Assembly: GCF_963678635.1 (NCBI RefSeq)
Contig: NC_087063.1
Location: 66,206,471-66,270,470, forward strand
DNA: 64,000 bases
Direction: 5' to 3'
From: Symsagittifera roscoffensis
Taxonomy: Eukaryota > Xenacoelomorpha > Acoela > Convolutidae
The notes under the pieces were generated by a model, which did not search any database, was not told where the DNA came from, and saw nothing but the letters and a program-made list of their open reading frames with translations. Position 1 is the stretch's first letter; every line of letters begins with the position of its first letter. Made by a program: the position numbers and the translations under genes. Shown here piece after piece: positions 32,906-46,543 of this stretch.

Positions 32906-33204
32906 CACTGAATTCAAACTGGGAAATTGAAAAAACTCTTAACCATTGCAATATAAGATAAAATTTAAACGTGAAAAAATTTTAACCTGCAAAAATAAAA
33001 CATTGAAAAAACTTACACGTGGCAGTGAAGCCCGCATTTGAACATATGTAGATGGATAGTTAGATAACATAGTAGCAATCACTGAAACTGGTATCTTTCA
33101 AAATTGCGATACAACAAACACCACTTACGATACAACAAACAGCATGACAAACTAACAGACAGAATTTGAGACAAAAGCGTCGTAGTCGAAAAAAAAACAA
33201 GTTA

Positions 33205-33900
33205 AAACACAGACGCGAAGCTGCGCTTCGCAAACACTTGCGAGAACACGACCAAAAAGCAGCTCTATCAAGTCGAATCTCTATCAAATTGCCAATTCGA
33301 TGCGGCAAAAGTGGCACCAAATACCAAAAGATACAATTTTGCATGTAATTAATCGCAAATCATTAAGCCACATTATGTGTAAATTGTGCATTTCAAAAAC
33401 TGCGATATATTGAGTTAGAAAATTTCTGAATTCGAGATTTCATTATAGTCATGTTGTTCAAAACAAATAACATTTTTCGGTTCACTTGATGAATAAAAAA
33501 TGCATCAACTGTGTAATTTTATAACGATTCGAATGTCAAAGCACGTTATCAATAAGCTGTAAATGTGCCACAAACTGCAAATTCGATGCAGCAAATATTG
33601 TTGCTTTCAGTTGCAACAATATTTGCGACTTAGGTTGGAAAAAAAGTTCGTACTATAACACTTTGCTTTGCAAGTGTAAATAACGAGAAAAACTAGATCT
33701 ACCAAAATTTCTAGCTTTGTCTCAATTAGAAGTAGTTCTTTTAATGAAAAAAAGCTGAGAAAGACTGATAAAAGTTAAAATTGCATCAAAACCTAAGTTA
33801 CGAAGCGGTAACAAAGCCAACAAACTACGAACAGACAGCGGTTCAGCTAGAAAAAAGTCTGAAACAATACAAAAAAGAACTAAAAACGAACCAAAATCAC
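33205..33900. repeat. Hairpin, repeat copy related to 1640-2040, and AAGCGGTAAC box
   Basis: The hairpin GCGAAGCTGCGCTTCGC is at 33216; 33300-33650 parallels 1640-2040; and GAAGCGGTAACAAAGCCAAC...GGTTCAGCTAGAAAA is at 33800-33860. The order (hairpin, then AAGCGG box) is the same as in the 1.33-kb units. Confidence 0.65.
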
Positions 33901-34669
33901 TTATAATCAACAAAAAATTGAACGCTAAATTTAAAAAACGTTGAATCAAAATCTGTTGTATACAACGAAAAGCTGAATGTCAAAACTTCTCACTTAACTT
34001 TTTTACTCTCAGAAAAAAAATTTGAATAAAGTATTTGAGAGAGAAACTAATTTCAATTAAAACCCAATAATTTAAGCAAAAGCGTAGTTCCATAGGGAAT
34101 CAAAATAACTGACAACTTTTTTAGTGTGCACACGCGCCAAATCTCCTTGAATTAAATTTAAAATTCGATGAAACGAATGAAAATGGAAAGTAAGTATCTA
34201 AAATGCATATTTACATAAAAATCCCTTAAAACGGCGTAACAAAAATTGGTATAGAAAGAAGCATCTGCAAATATTAGCTTCAGACATCAATAAGTGAAAA
34301 TCAATCAACAAAACTCGCCATGCATACAAATCTTTTATCAAACTCGCCATGCATACCCCGGAAACAGCTCTCAGTCGATTTTAATTTAGCATTTGAGAAA
34401 AAGTAAACTCTTCGAAACAATGCTAGACAGAAATGACGCAGCAGACAAGGAGCTACATACAAAAAAAGTCAACCAGATAACATAAAGAACTCAAACCATA
34501 TGATTATGGTAAATGAAAAATTTAAGACTGGGCTATATTCATTGCTCTCTTGTAAAAAAAGATAAAAGACAAAATAATAAAAACTGCATATTTGGAACTA
34601 TGCATCATTATATGAGTAAATCCAGTCATTTTCAACTAAATATATGATTGATTGAACTACAAAGAAGTT

Positions 34670-34865
34670 CTCCGCTTGGGCAATTAAACCGACAAAACAT
34701 AAGCAGACAAACGATAGGCCGACAAATATTTTTCTCCAAGTGTTATGTTTTAAGTTTGCAAAAAGTAACAGGCCCTCAGTCGGTTTCAATCCACGGCCTT
34801 CTTCGTCCCAGGCATGGACATTTCCTCTGCGACAAATGTACAGAATGAGACACTGAATTTGATTC
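34670..34865 (-). repeat. tRNA-derived SINE-like element (type II, second copy)
   Basis: On the minus strand, ATGCCTGGGACGAAGAAGGC followed by CGTGGATTGAAACC (a degenerate B-box) parallels 27820-27900. The flanking AATTAAACCGACAAAACATA also parallels 27757. Not an intact tRNA. Confidence 0.5.
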
Positions 34866-36700
34866 TTTTTTATAAATCAAGCAATCAAATGATTCAGAGG
34901 TTCTGTTAGACAGCTAAACCGAAAAAGGGTAAGTCTCAAGCTTAACATTTAACCACTTCACCTGGTCGGTCATTGTTTGTCGGTAATTAAAAAAGAAGTT
35001 CGAGAAATAATCCACGACCGTTGTCTCCTTTTTTTAAGTGAAATTTGGCGCCAAAATGTCTAACAACAACGCAAAAAAAACTTTTTGATATCATTTGACA
35101 TCCATACAATTTCCAGTCTGAGGGTTTTCTTGAGGTGCCAATGTGCGGCAAAACGGAGACAAAATGTTCGCCTATCTATTCAACAAACAGTTTCGTCCCA
35201 CTAATTTCACAGTGACTTTATAGCATGGTAGGTACAAAAAATTCATTGCTTGGCAGCACAAAAAACTACTTAATAGCACGGTACAAAAACATTCTTTGCT
35301 GTACAAAAAAGCATGGAAAAATGAGAAAGAATGAATTTTGTGGGTAAAAAACATTAATATTAACAAAATGGCAGTTAAAGAAACAAAGGCCTTGATTAAT
35401 GTCAAATCAACATAATAAGGCAAACCACAGGTTGCTAAAATATTATGACTTCTGTATTAGAACTTACCTCAAAGCCGACTTATGCAATTTAAACAATATT
35501 ATAGAATTTGAACGTGAGAGCGCGACTCTTATTGAGTCACTCAACTCTGCGGGAGGGCGGGAAAAGGGCACTGAAGGGTTTATGATGTGATGTAGGTGTG
35601 GTTGTGTTGTGGGTTGGTGTCACCTTTACCGGTTAATTAAATTCACTGAGCGCTAGTTTTCCTCTGGGCTCAGAAGAGTGGCGTGAATGTAAATTCATTT
35701 CACGTGATTGATCTACATTGCATTAATGGATCGATTCGATTGCTGCACTGCAAAAGGATCCATTTGGTGAAATTAAAATTACCCCAGCGATAGTCGAGTC
35801 AGGTTATCAACCCTGTGAACAAAAGACAACCCGGGGAGAGACGGTTTAAAAAGGGACTTACTTATAACTGGGACCTATAATGGAATCTGAGTCAAATATT
35901 GGGTAACTGGACTATTGTTCTTTTTTATTCAGAGCTTTTTTAAAACTCAGATGAAAAATTACAAATTAAATCCAGTTGTAACGGACGTAAATGTTCAGCA
36001 TCAAGCAGAAATGAAGGCAAGAAATGCGTGATTGTTAAGTAACTTAAGTGAAACTGCTGATGCTGTAGCTGCGGCTACTAGACTACAAAGCGGAACAGTG
36101 CCAAATGGCGATTAGGTTAGATTAGATTAAACCAAGCCGCCACTTGGCAGTTGTCTTCAATAGATCTATGCAATCATACCTTACCTTCAGGTAGAACTAG
36201 CGTGAAATTATTTCCCAAGTCAATATTTCATATCTTTCGGGCTAATTAAACAAACTAACAAAAAAAACAGAAACGGTAACAAATGAAATGAAGTTAACTC
36301 ACCTTACCTAGATAGCTTAATTTTCTCTAATCTGATGCTTACTGTTGCAGAAAACGGTAACAATAGTAGATTATAAATTAAATTTAAGGTTAGATAAAGG
36401 AGAGTTATTATTTTCCCAGTCTGCTAGTCTACCAACTAGAAACCAACAAATTTTTAAGCGCAACTTTTCGAGGCGTGTTGGATTTGCTATTCTTAGCCGT
36501 GTTTTTTTATTTGTACATAATAAATTCGCGTAAATCAATCACAATAGCCGTTACCATGGTCTAACGTATCGTCTCGTCAAACAACCCTAAATAAAATCGC
36601 CCTTAGTGGTAAACTGCTTGTTGCTTGGTGCTATATACCATTGCATAAAAACTAGCATCCGTCCATCGCAGCTCTAGGGCCACTTGAACAGCAGAGATTA
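34866..36700. other. Intergenic, unassigned
   Basis: No gene is supported. GC rises around 35500-35900, but frames there are short and lack motifs or convincing splice pairs. Small open frames (35172-35423, 35399-35590, 36345-36533) have no recognisable content. Confidence 0.3.
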
Positions 36701-36719
36701 GAAAGTGTTACAAGTGTAT

Positions 36720-37190
36720 TTACAGTGGCCGGGAAACTAAGAGAGAGAAAAACGAATCAGGGGAAGGAAGGAAAGGGAGGACCAAAAAGGATAGGTCCAA
36801 AATGATTGGAATAAAAACCAAAATGGACTGAAATGAAAAAGAAACAAAATACCACCAACAAACCACCTCACCTCAATTTTCCAATTTTCTCATAGCTTTT
36901 CCCCACTTCGCATCTCTGACTACAAATACACCACACTAATAATAAATCACGAAGAGGAGCAAAAACAGAGTGAAAAATAACAATGAAAGTGAGAGGAATA
37001 ATGGGATATGGGATAAATGGTGATAAAATATTAAATCACTCCTCACTTCTTTAACCACAATCAAAAGAAGAAGGACGGAAGAAGGAGCAAAACAAAGGAA
37101 GTGAACACAGGGGGCAGTCAGCAAGGAGGAGGGGGCGTTTGAAAACAAAAGAGGCCACCAAAGCTGAAAGAAGGGGGCCTAAGGGCCGAA
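36720..37190. other. Purine-rich (GA) strand-asymmetric tract
   Basis: Over about 470 bp the plus strand is strongly purine-biased, with runs such as GGGGAAGGAAGGAAAGGGAGG (36757) and GGAGGAGGGGGCG (37123). No coding frame is credible. The tract could form triplex-type structures or be a nucleosome or promoter feature. Confidence 0.5.
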
Positions 37191-38084
37191 AATTGTCATC
37201 GACGCAAATATCTAGCTGCACAAAGGTATCTAGCAGTTCAAAGGAAAACTTTGTTTAAAAACTTCTCTGCCCTCCATGCATAAAAGACAACAGGTCAAGC
37301 TCCATCAATTATTGAATGATAAACTGATAAACATAACGGTACTATACTATTCTACAATCTGAATTCAGAATTTCAAACCTGTCAATCAACGAAGGTTTAG
37401 GCCCACGAAAGGTCAACAGCAGGTGACCGGAACCTACACACGCCAGCTATAATTATACTCTTACCGGTCAAATCACACAATATCATTCTATCGCTGCTAT
37501 TCTTCCCAATATTACCCAAGAATAACGGAACGAAAATTCCAATGACCGATCAAAAAACAATCAAAAAGCTCCCAAAAACATCAAAAAGCGGAAATAATTA
37601 TCGCCCAGCTCAATCTTGCGAGGCAGTAAACCTTGAAATGGTTATCTAAGTATGTGATTAGTAGCCGTTAAAGCACAAATTGGTTACTATGACGGTAAAT
37701 TTGACCAAAAGTCTAAAATAACAGTTAGCAGGCTATATTTGAGCTTCGCGAAAGACTCAAAATGCAAAACTTTATAAAAAAACTTTATCTAAATTATCAA
37801 AAAAGACATAAATCTGAAAATGTAACCAAATTTCTTGTGATTGATTCTGTGATTGACATAATATTTTGAATTCTGTTATTTAGATTTTAAAAAAAGTCGT
37901 CACTATTTCTTTGCTAAATACTGGAAAAATATTCCAGAACCAGCGACACCAACTGACAAAAAAAGACAAATAACTTTGATGAATTGCTGATGGAAAAATT
38001 TCAATATCCTCAAACCAATACAAAAAAAATCCATTTTTGTTTTCAAATTTCGAGCATCACAAGCAAAAATTATATCACCTTAGA
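37191..38084. other. Intergenic, nothing recognisable
   Basis: AT-rich sequence without a supported gene, repeat box or structural element. Confidence 0.3.
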
Positions 38085-40400
38085 ACTCCTACAGTGCCAA
38101 TAGATAGTTGGAAGTGTAAATAAACAAGCAGGGAAAAATATTTGTATGAAAAACTAGATAATTCGAAGAAAAAATTATGCCTTTAAAGCCCTTGGAATTT
38201 CAAGAACAATTTATTGCCCCTTTTTGCTTGAATTAACCCAATTTGAGAAAGCTGGATCAAAAGATACTTTTTTATTGTACTTAAAAATTTGAAAGTTAAA
38301 TTCTACATTCGAATTTATGTTTATCACAAAAAAATCTGTTCAAAGTTTCATTCTCGACTGGTATATTTGTTTTTAGAACCCTTTTCGCGTATTAGAATTT
38401 AAATCCAGCCGTGCACAATTGCAAATTGAGTCACGCAAAAAGCAGCAGTTCAACCGATATAATTTTAGCAGACCGTTTCATCAAAGAAAAATAAAAATAG
38501 CGCTGGCAATTTTTGTTCCAGATAAAAATTACCTTGATTTCATCCTCCAGACACCTTCATGACAACAGAACCAAGCAACATTTTCGGAAATAGTGTGACG
38601 CGTAGATCTTGGATTTTCGAGATAAAATTTGATAATTTTTCAGAAATCTTAAATATTTTAGACATTGGCCTTCACTTGGTTACTAAAATTTATTGCAGAG
38701 AAGTAACATTAACTTGACACTCAGATGCGGAGATGCTTTTCCAGATTATAAAATAAAGCCAACAGACAGCAGCAGAAGTGTCAGAGAAAAAGAAACCGCT
38801 AAAAGACAGATTAGTGAGAGAAGATATATTTATCAAAAAATCATAAAATATAAAATAAATATATTGCCGTGAAGCTATTCAAATGTAGAAACAATTTTAC
38901 TGTAGATTCTATTAGATAAAATAAACCCAATTGAGAAAACTGGATCAATAGATAAAAATTTTATTCGACTGTAAAAATTAAACCTAGCCAACAGGCAGTT
39001 GGAAAAGTGTCAACGAACTCGAAGAAACAGAAACAAAACTATTTATTGAAGTTTTCAGCATTCGAGTTTCGAATCAAAAGTATATCACTTAAAAACTCTC
39101 TGAAATTCTAAAATCTTTTCTCATTAATTTTTTGATAAAACTAGCTAAATTTGAGAAAACAGAACCGATAGGTAACTTTTTTTATTCGGCCGGGAAATCC
39201 GCTATTAATACTAAAAAAATCCAGTCTAATGCGCCATTTGCAAAATCTTCATTGACGAGCGTCATTTGTCTTCCATTAAGCATACTGATTTGAAGCGAGC
39301 TAAAAACAAAGTAATTTAAAGGTCGAACTGCGAATAATAAAAATTAAGCGTGAAAAACTTAACACTTTTTATACCGTTTCTCCTCCACATTTCACAATTT
39401 AACCATTGACTTCACGAAGTTGCATATGAAAAAAAAATGTGTTTGTAATTGCTTAATGCAGCTACATGCCAATTCTAATGGCAATTAGACTATGTGCATA
39501 AAACTTTGAAACGCGGAAAATATATAGCGGAGGGAAAACGGCAGAAGCTAACGTTTGATTCGAAAATGTCGAAAAATAGGTCTTTCAAAACGGACAAGAC
39601 TAGTTTTGAAACGCATACCAAAGACAATTGGAAAAAGTCAATGAACGCAAGTAAACAGAAAAACACCGACAAATTTTTCGAAAATATATGAACATTCCAA
39701 TTTCCAAGAAAAAAATAGATAAAGCACTTTCATCTTCTAGAGCAAATTATGATTGACACGTTTTTGATTAAACTAACCCAAAGTTAGAAAACTGGATCCA
39801 GGTGTAATTTTTAGTGTCACTGAGAAGTCTGATAATTAAATTCGTTTTCGAAATTAGAAGTCGATCACGTTTTTCCTGACCTTAACATTTTTGCTGTTCG
39901 ATAGTGGAGTTGGCCTTCCTTTCAACCAAGGAAAAACAAAAAAATATATATCACGACTCGTATAAGAGTACATATGAACTACATTCGTCGACTTTCAACA
40001 TACCTTGACAATCGAATGTGAAATTTTTATCGGAAAAATTACCAAGCGGTAACGAAGCCGAAAATACCTTAGCAGAAACCATTTTAGCCGAAAAAACACA
40101 TTTTTTTTGCTCGTCAAAAGAAAAAATATGAGGCCACAAAGCCGATTTAAGAGGTCGAAACCTATCAAGCTGAAAATTAGTAATAGAAAATTAATTTACA
40201 ACCGACATAAAAAGCAAATTTTGAATAGGACAGATATTTAAACTGCTAACATGCACAAAAGATGTCTGTTGCACTAAATTTGTCGCTAGCAGAGGCTTCC
40301 AGGAGATTAGTCCTGAGAAAAAAGTTATTTACGGGAAAAAGTCTAGTATCCGATTGCAATACCTTTCCATATCACAAGGGTAAACTGCGAAAAAAAAAAC
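38085..40400 (+). repeat. Series of family A copies followed by family B boxes
   Basis: GCCAATAGATAGTTGGAAG (38097), CTAGCCAACAGGCAGTTGGAAA (38984) and ACCAAAGACAATTGGAAAAAG (39616) are successive first boxes. CTGGATC or related boxes follow each (38246, 38938, about 39790), and CGTATAAGAGTACATATGAA is at 39958. Then come the ACCAAGCGGTAACGAAGCCGA box (40041), the GAGGCCACAAAGCCGAT box (40130) and GATTGCAATACC (40354). The series shows the order of boxes across a full unit. Confidence 0.65.
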
Positions 40401-42290
40401 CGTGAAAAATCTTCCGTGGCAAAACTCATTTCATCACTTAGCTTATTTATACTTTAAAACACAGACCTAAGCAATTGAACAATCACTTCGTTTACAAATA
40501 CTTTCAAATGAATTTGTTGAAAATATACTCTTTGGTTACTAAAATTAGCAAAAGCTACACAGCAAAAACCATACTTAATGAGACAAGTTGAAACAACTAT
40601 TAACTTACTTTATTTTAATTTTGCCTGATTGTGATATAAGTTCGTTAAACACGAGCTTCGACTGCGAAAACGTCTATCAAATTCCATATAGCAACCGTGC
40701 TCCTCCGTCAAAACAAATTCTTTCAGATGACAAATCTAGGAACAGGGAGGAGTTTTCAGAGAAAATTGTGGTCGTTTGCCAATAGCGAATAAATTAAAAT
40801 AAGGATAATATTCAAGCTTAACTTTCTATTCCGTCTTTATTGCTGTAACTCTTCTAGCATCTGTGTCATGCCTGACTTCATAATTTATTCATATCAATTA
40901 ATTGATGACTAAACCGACCTGATTCGGTCGCTCAGTTTGAGATCAAAGAAGCAATGTTAATTATGTAAATTAGATCTTTCTAGTTCCGAGTCTCCGCAAA
41001 ATTGAGGTTAACTTTAGTTCGCTGTTCGGGCAAGGTGTAATTCACAGGATACATGCTATATATGACTTTTGCTCTCAATTACACTTTAGTTCAACACACG
41101 TGATTGTTAATCAGAAACGGGTGACAAACACTTGCAGGCTATTTCAATTAATGCTTGAAATCTTCACCTGTAGTCCAGCTAAGGTAAATTGTTGTAAATT
41201 GCAGGTAATTGATATTGGTAAGCATTTGGTCAAGTTCAAACCGAAGTGTTGAAATCAATCAAAGCCCGGTCTGGATTCTATTTCTAATTGGACAATTGCC
41301 CAAGTGTTGTGGATGAAATTACAACTCAAATGGCAAATCAAGTGAGACGGGTACATATTTCATGAAGGGATTAAGCGTAGGAGTACTGGTTGAAGGAGGA
41401 ACGACCCACTTTTACCTGTGCTGTCCACTACCTGCCACGGAAACTAGATAGCTAATCTTTTGCTAACCGAAAACCAATCACCCTTCAATTCCAGTGACAT
41501 GTTTTAAATCAAAAGTCAAAAAGACACCACCATATGACAAGGATTAAGCACGTTAGGTAATATGAAAGGAACCCCATTTTGACCTGCTGCATCGAATTCA
41601 TCACCATTTTGAAGGATCGTCAAAACAATTCATCTGCTCGAAACTAACGCCCAGAAACAAAAAATATCCCAGAATTGATTCGGTTCAATGCATTTTACAA
41701 TCTAGCTTGAAAAGCGCATGATAAAAGTTGCTTGTCAATTTCAAATCTCCCGAAATTTCATTGCCCTGTCAAATTATTTGAAAACTAATTTTAGAATTAT
41801 TCACAAATTGTTTGTATCCCCTCAAATTGATGAACAATTATTAGCGGCCCATAAGAAATTTGAGATAATCCCGGGCAAACCTCTGAAAAGCACGATTAAA
41901 AACCCTTGTAAGAACTACTTCAAATAAACCCAAGCAACTTCTGATGAACCCAAGCTGGGTTAAAAAACGTATAGAAACAATTTTATAGCGGCTCACTTCT
42001 TAAAAGATGTTAATGTCCTACTTTCTTAAAATACACAGCAAAATGGCCTTATTTTTAAACTGTTTTTAAAACAGTGTTTTAAAAAAGTTTTAAAACACCC
42101 TGTTATAAAACGTGCCATCCTGGATGAAACACTTGAAACAGCAAATCAATCTATCAAGTTTACTGGAAATTGAAATCGATAGTAGAAGTAATACTATGAT
42201 GCTGCAGTCATTTTTTTCCTTTTCCAAAAGCTATATTTTCTCAAATCCGAGGAACATCTAATATTTCATTTTCCGTTCATGTTCAAGTTA
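40401..42290. other. Intergenic, nothing recognisable
   Basis: No gene supported. Open frames at 40588-40785 and 41718-41927 lack motifs, splice context or coding-type composition. Confidence 0.3.
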
Positions 42291-42296
42291 AAAAAC

Positions 42297-45200
42297 AGAG
42301 GCGAAGCAGAGCTTCGCACCACTTGAAATACATCACAAACGAGGCATTGCAAGTTAGCTGACAAAAATTTAGACAAGAGTCACAAAATCGAATAAATCTT
42401 CGATAAAAATTTACAAACATTTTCTTTCTTTTGTCTCGGATGAAGCTCAATTTGAGCAACGTTGCCGAGAAAGGCAAATACCGGGAAAAACAAATCAATA
42501 AGCATAGAAACAAAATATACAAAGCTGTAAGTTAGACGAAACTACAAGGGAATATGGCAATTGAGCCGAAAAATCGAGCTACAAAAACTTTTTTAAGAAA
42601 AAGTTTTCAGGCACCCCGAGGCACACGCTCATAGAAATCTAGTTTCGCCCTTTAAACAATGCATTATGTGGCTAATCAGCTGCAATAACCAAAAAAAATT
42701 CAAATTAACCTCATGCGAAAAATAAAACATATAAAGGAAAATGGTACAAAAACGGAGTTACAACTTGGTGAATAGTCAATGAACGCAAGGAAATAAAAAA
42801 TAACCTCTTTCTTTTGAAAAAAAACTTCGCCTTTCGAAATTCAAAGAAAGAAAAAACATATGACCTTAAAGCTCTTTGAATTCCAAGAACTATCCATTTA
42901 TGACTGGCACTTCTTTGAGAAAATTCATCCGATTTGATTAAACTGGATCAATAGGTAAATTTTGTTTTTGACTGGAAAATCTGAAAGCTAAAATCCACAT
43001 TTTCAAAACTAGAAGTTCCAAAAGAAATTAAATTAAAAAAATCACGTCAAACCAAAAAAAAAACAAATGAAAAAAGTTCTTCCTGGATCAAAAATATTCC
43101 AAAACAAAAACAATCATCATGACCTATATTAGAATCTCCTCTACGTCCATCGATTCTAAAAAATTAACAGAAAGAGTATTTCATATTGGAATGAAAAAAA
43201 ACTATGTATTGGCTGAAGTTTACGACAGCAGTCTCCGAAGAAACGATGTAGTGATTCTAGTAAACAAACTAATTGCCGGAAACGTAACAATGAAAAACAT
43301 GTTGATCACGCTAGCTAATTGAAGAAAAATGTTTAACTCATCCTTTCATTGTTAAAACGAAACTTAACTGTTCCATGGCCTATCCACAAGCTTAAAATCA
43401 TTCGAAGACACAAGCAAGAGTGGATAGACACTAGAAAATAACAATCACGGACATATCAAAAAACTGCATGAGCGCGGGGCATATAAGTTTTACACAATTA
43501 TAAAAACGTCAAAACTACTTCAGTTGACACGAAACTTGTCTCCAGAAAAAATATCCCGAGTACAACAAAACTTCAAAGCCAGCACAAAACAAAAGACTAG
43601 AACCGTCCAAAAATTTTAAGCTTGTCAAAGCAATTGCTCAAAAATAAAACATTTCGTCACCACACCACTTAGGCTCAACTACTCCGAATTTCAGTAAAGC
43701 TTGAAGTATAATTACTAGACAGCATTTACAAAACGCAGTTTGATCGAAGTGATAAAGGTAAACCTTTTCAACGCAAATTGGGCAATTTCCTCGGAAAAAA
43801 AACATATTTTCGTAAAAGCAAGACTCGACTAACGTAACAACGGAGCAATGATGTGGGATTAGAGAAATAGGATTATAGAATGCAAACAAGCAATATACAT
43901 TTTGAAAAAAGCTTAACATGATTTTCAAAAATGGTGAAAACCTGAATTAGAAAACCATAGCCAATCGAAGATTAGAAAAGAGTAATGAACGCAAGTAAGC
44001 ATAAAAAAAACACAGACTTTCTTGAAAAAATCTCAACTTTCTAATTTCAAAGAAAAAATGGATGCCCTTTGAGCTTTTTGAATTTCTAGAACCATTTATG
44101 ATTGGCGCTTTTTTGATAACATGAACCCAACAAGAGAAAACTGGATCAGTAGGTAGTTTTTATTCTGCTAGAAATCTAAAAAATAAATTCCACTTTCGAA
44201 ACAAGAAATCGTTCACGTTTTTTTTGCACCATTCCTCGTTCGTTTTTAAAGAGTGTTATTTACGCCACTTTCAGCAGATGAATTTCAATTGAACTCAAAA
44301 AGTTCTTATATACCTAAGTGCATTCATAAATGCATCATTATGTATGAATGCACATATGTAGTTATCAGAGACTTTTAAGACTTTTCATGAAAAAAAAAAC
44401 AGAAGCAAATCAGCAAGACCTACATAACGAGTCTTCATTACGTTGATTACTCTTTATAACAAGCTATTGTCTGTACAGGCAATCAAAGTAAACTACCAAA
44501 GAGCAAAAAAAAACAGCAACATTTGCAAAAAAAAACGATATCAGATGCTATGAGAAAGTTGCTTCGAAACGGAAAAATAGGCAAATCAACAACCCTTCGC
44601 ACCACAAGTCAAACCGCGAAAAACCAAATAATCAAAGACTCCTGAAAATTTCTAAAAGAAAGAACTATCTAGTAGTTGAAGTCTACGACTAAGTCTCCGA
44701 AGAATGATTGAGTGATTCTGGTAGATAAATTTGCCAGAAAAATTTCAACGAAAAAAATGTTGATATCGCTTGCTAATCAGAAATAGAGCATGGATCGATT
44801 AACCGCTATCACTATTTCAATAGGGTAAATTTAAAAATAGTTTTATTAGGTGTAGCGAATTTGAGTCGATCAATGTCGAAGTATGTCAGAAATTTGATAT
44901 GCGTTAGTTGAACATCAACAATTCTAGTAAACCACCGCCTCAAAGTGCCCCTGTGAGCATCACTTAATCGTCTTCGACGCTGTTTTTCGGCACAGAAAAT
45001 TGATCAAGCTTTTCTAATTTTGAAAAAAAAGCTTGATTTAAAAGAATTTAAGTTTATTTGATTCCAAAAATTTAGGAAAGCATTCCGTTGAGCGGTTAAC
45101 TCATACCTGTTGAACTAAAATTTAATTGAGTCGAAACTTGTCTTTAAAAAACATCTAGCGCAAAATTTGTACGCTTGTCAAAGAACTTGCTCAAAGTAAA

Positions 45201-45515
45201 AAAAATTTAGCCTCAAAGTAAAAACTTTTACCATCAATTAGACCTAACAACTCAGATTTTCAGACATTCTTGACATATAAAAACAAGGCAGCAAAGACAA
45301 AATGCATTTTGATCAAAAGAATATAGCTCAAGCTTTTCAATTAACGGAGGAACAACGCAATGAAATGGGCGATTTTATCGGAAAATGCCTTTTTAAAATA
45401 ACACAAGATTCACGGAGCAAGGATGTGGGATTAGAAAAATAGGATTATAGAATGCACAATATGAAATCGCACCACTGAAAATGGCTTTAAAAATTCAAAT
45501 ATGGTAAAAATGAGA
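42297..45515 (+). repeat. Diverged tandem dimer of a family A unit with accessory segment
   Basis: The hairpin GAGGCGAAGCAGAGCTTCGC is at 42299. A family A copy (42750-43150, with GACCTATATTAGAATCTCC) is followed by a segment (43180-43950). A second family A copy (43955-44480, CATAGCCAATCGAAGATTAG) is followed by a matching segment (44650-45510). The accessory segments share GAAGTNTACGAC...TCTCCGAAGAA and GATGTGGGATTAGA(G/A)AAATAGGATTATAGAATGC-type boxes (43851, 45423). The open frames 43119-43322 and 43638-43928 lie inside it and are not genes. Confidence 0.7.
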
Positions 45516-46530
45516 AGCCGCTGTTTATACACGCGATCAAAAGTAGCAAAGAAAAAGAGTAAAAAGAGCACAGAATGTCGCATCAGATGTTTACAGAACT
45601 ATCCTCGCGCCACAGGTGTGCGTCTTAACAGCTGCACTGCCGCCTCTTGAACTGATCAATTATTGGTGTTGACTTAATTAGATGCTCAAAATCAATGCAC
45701 AGAGTCTCCATGAGTACAAAAACAACATGCACAAACTAATGAGCTCGAGCTCAAAAAGGCTACATTTGAGAAAACTTCTAATAAGATTGGAACCACAAAA
45801 ATGCGACAATCTTTTTTAGTAAAATTGGTCATTATATAATTTGGCAAAATATAAGAACAACTACCTTCTGCTGAAATTTTCCAAGAAATCTTTACCCTTT
45901 AACTGACAAATAGAATGCAAATAGATACTAAAAGAAAAAAGATTTTTTTTTATCGGGGTGTGGACAAACCGTTAAAAGATCTGTTTGAGATAGCAATAGC
46001 TACCATACTTACGCTTGCTTCAAGACGGCTGAGGTGTCAATAGCAATTAGGGCTTTATTATAATTGATGAAAAATTCCAATTCACAGGGGCCTTGAATTA
46101 ACTGTTGGTGTGCGCAAATTTGTATCAATATTATGCCTTTTGCGATCCAAGTCGAGAGCGGTTTGTTAGTTATAATTTGTGTCATGGGTTGTCAGTTTTT
46201 AATTTATGTGTTTTGGGTTGAGCTGCGGCTGGTTTGGGAGAATTGCGCGGTTTGAAAGAAGAAAACAAATCAAATCAATCGAAGCAAGAAAAATGAAAAC
46301 AAAATCAAAGGAACCAGTGGGTTTCAAATGTTCCCTGCTGTTAAAATTACAAATTGCTCCTTCTGATAGACTTAATACCTCGCGCTAAACTGTCACTCAA
46401 AAAATCCAGCCACCTCAAAATTTGACGAGAGCAAGGAAATCTTTTTTTTACTAGCGGTTGGTGGGATTAGCAGGTGTGGACCGGTAGCCTTTGTGGTGGG
46501 AGGGAGGGGTTTCTTAGTAGTGTTTCGTTG
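45516..46530. other. Intergenic, unassigned
   Basis: No supported gene. The open frames at 46206-46388 (+) and 46393-46578 (-) follow base composition and have no motif. Confidence 0.3.
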
Positions 46531-46543
46531 GAGTAGAAGGTAA

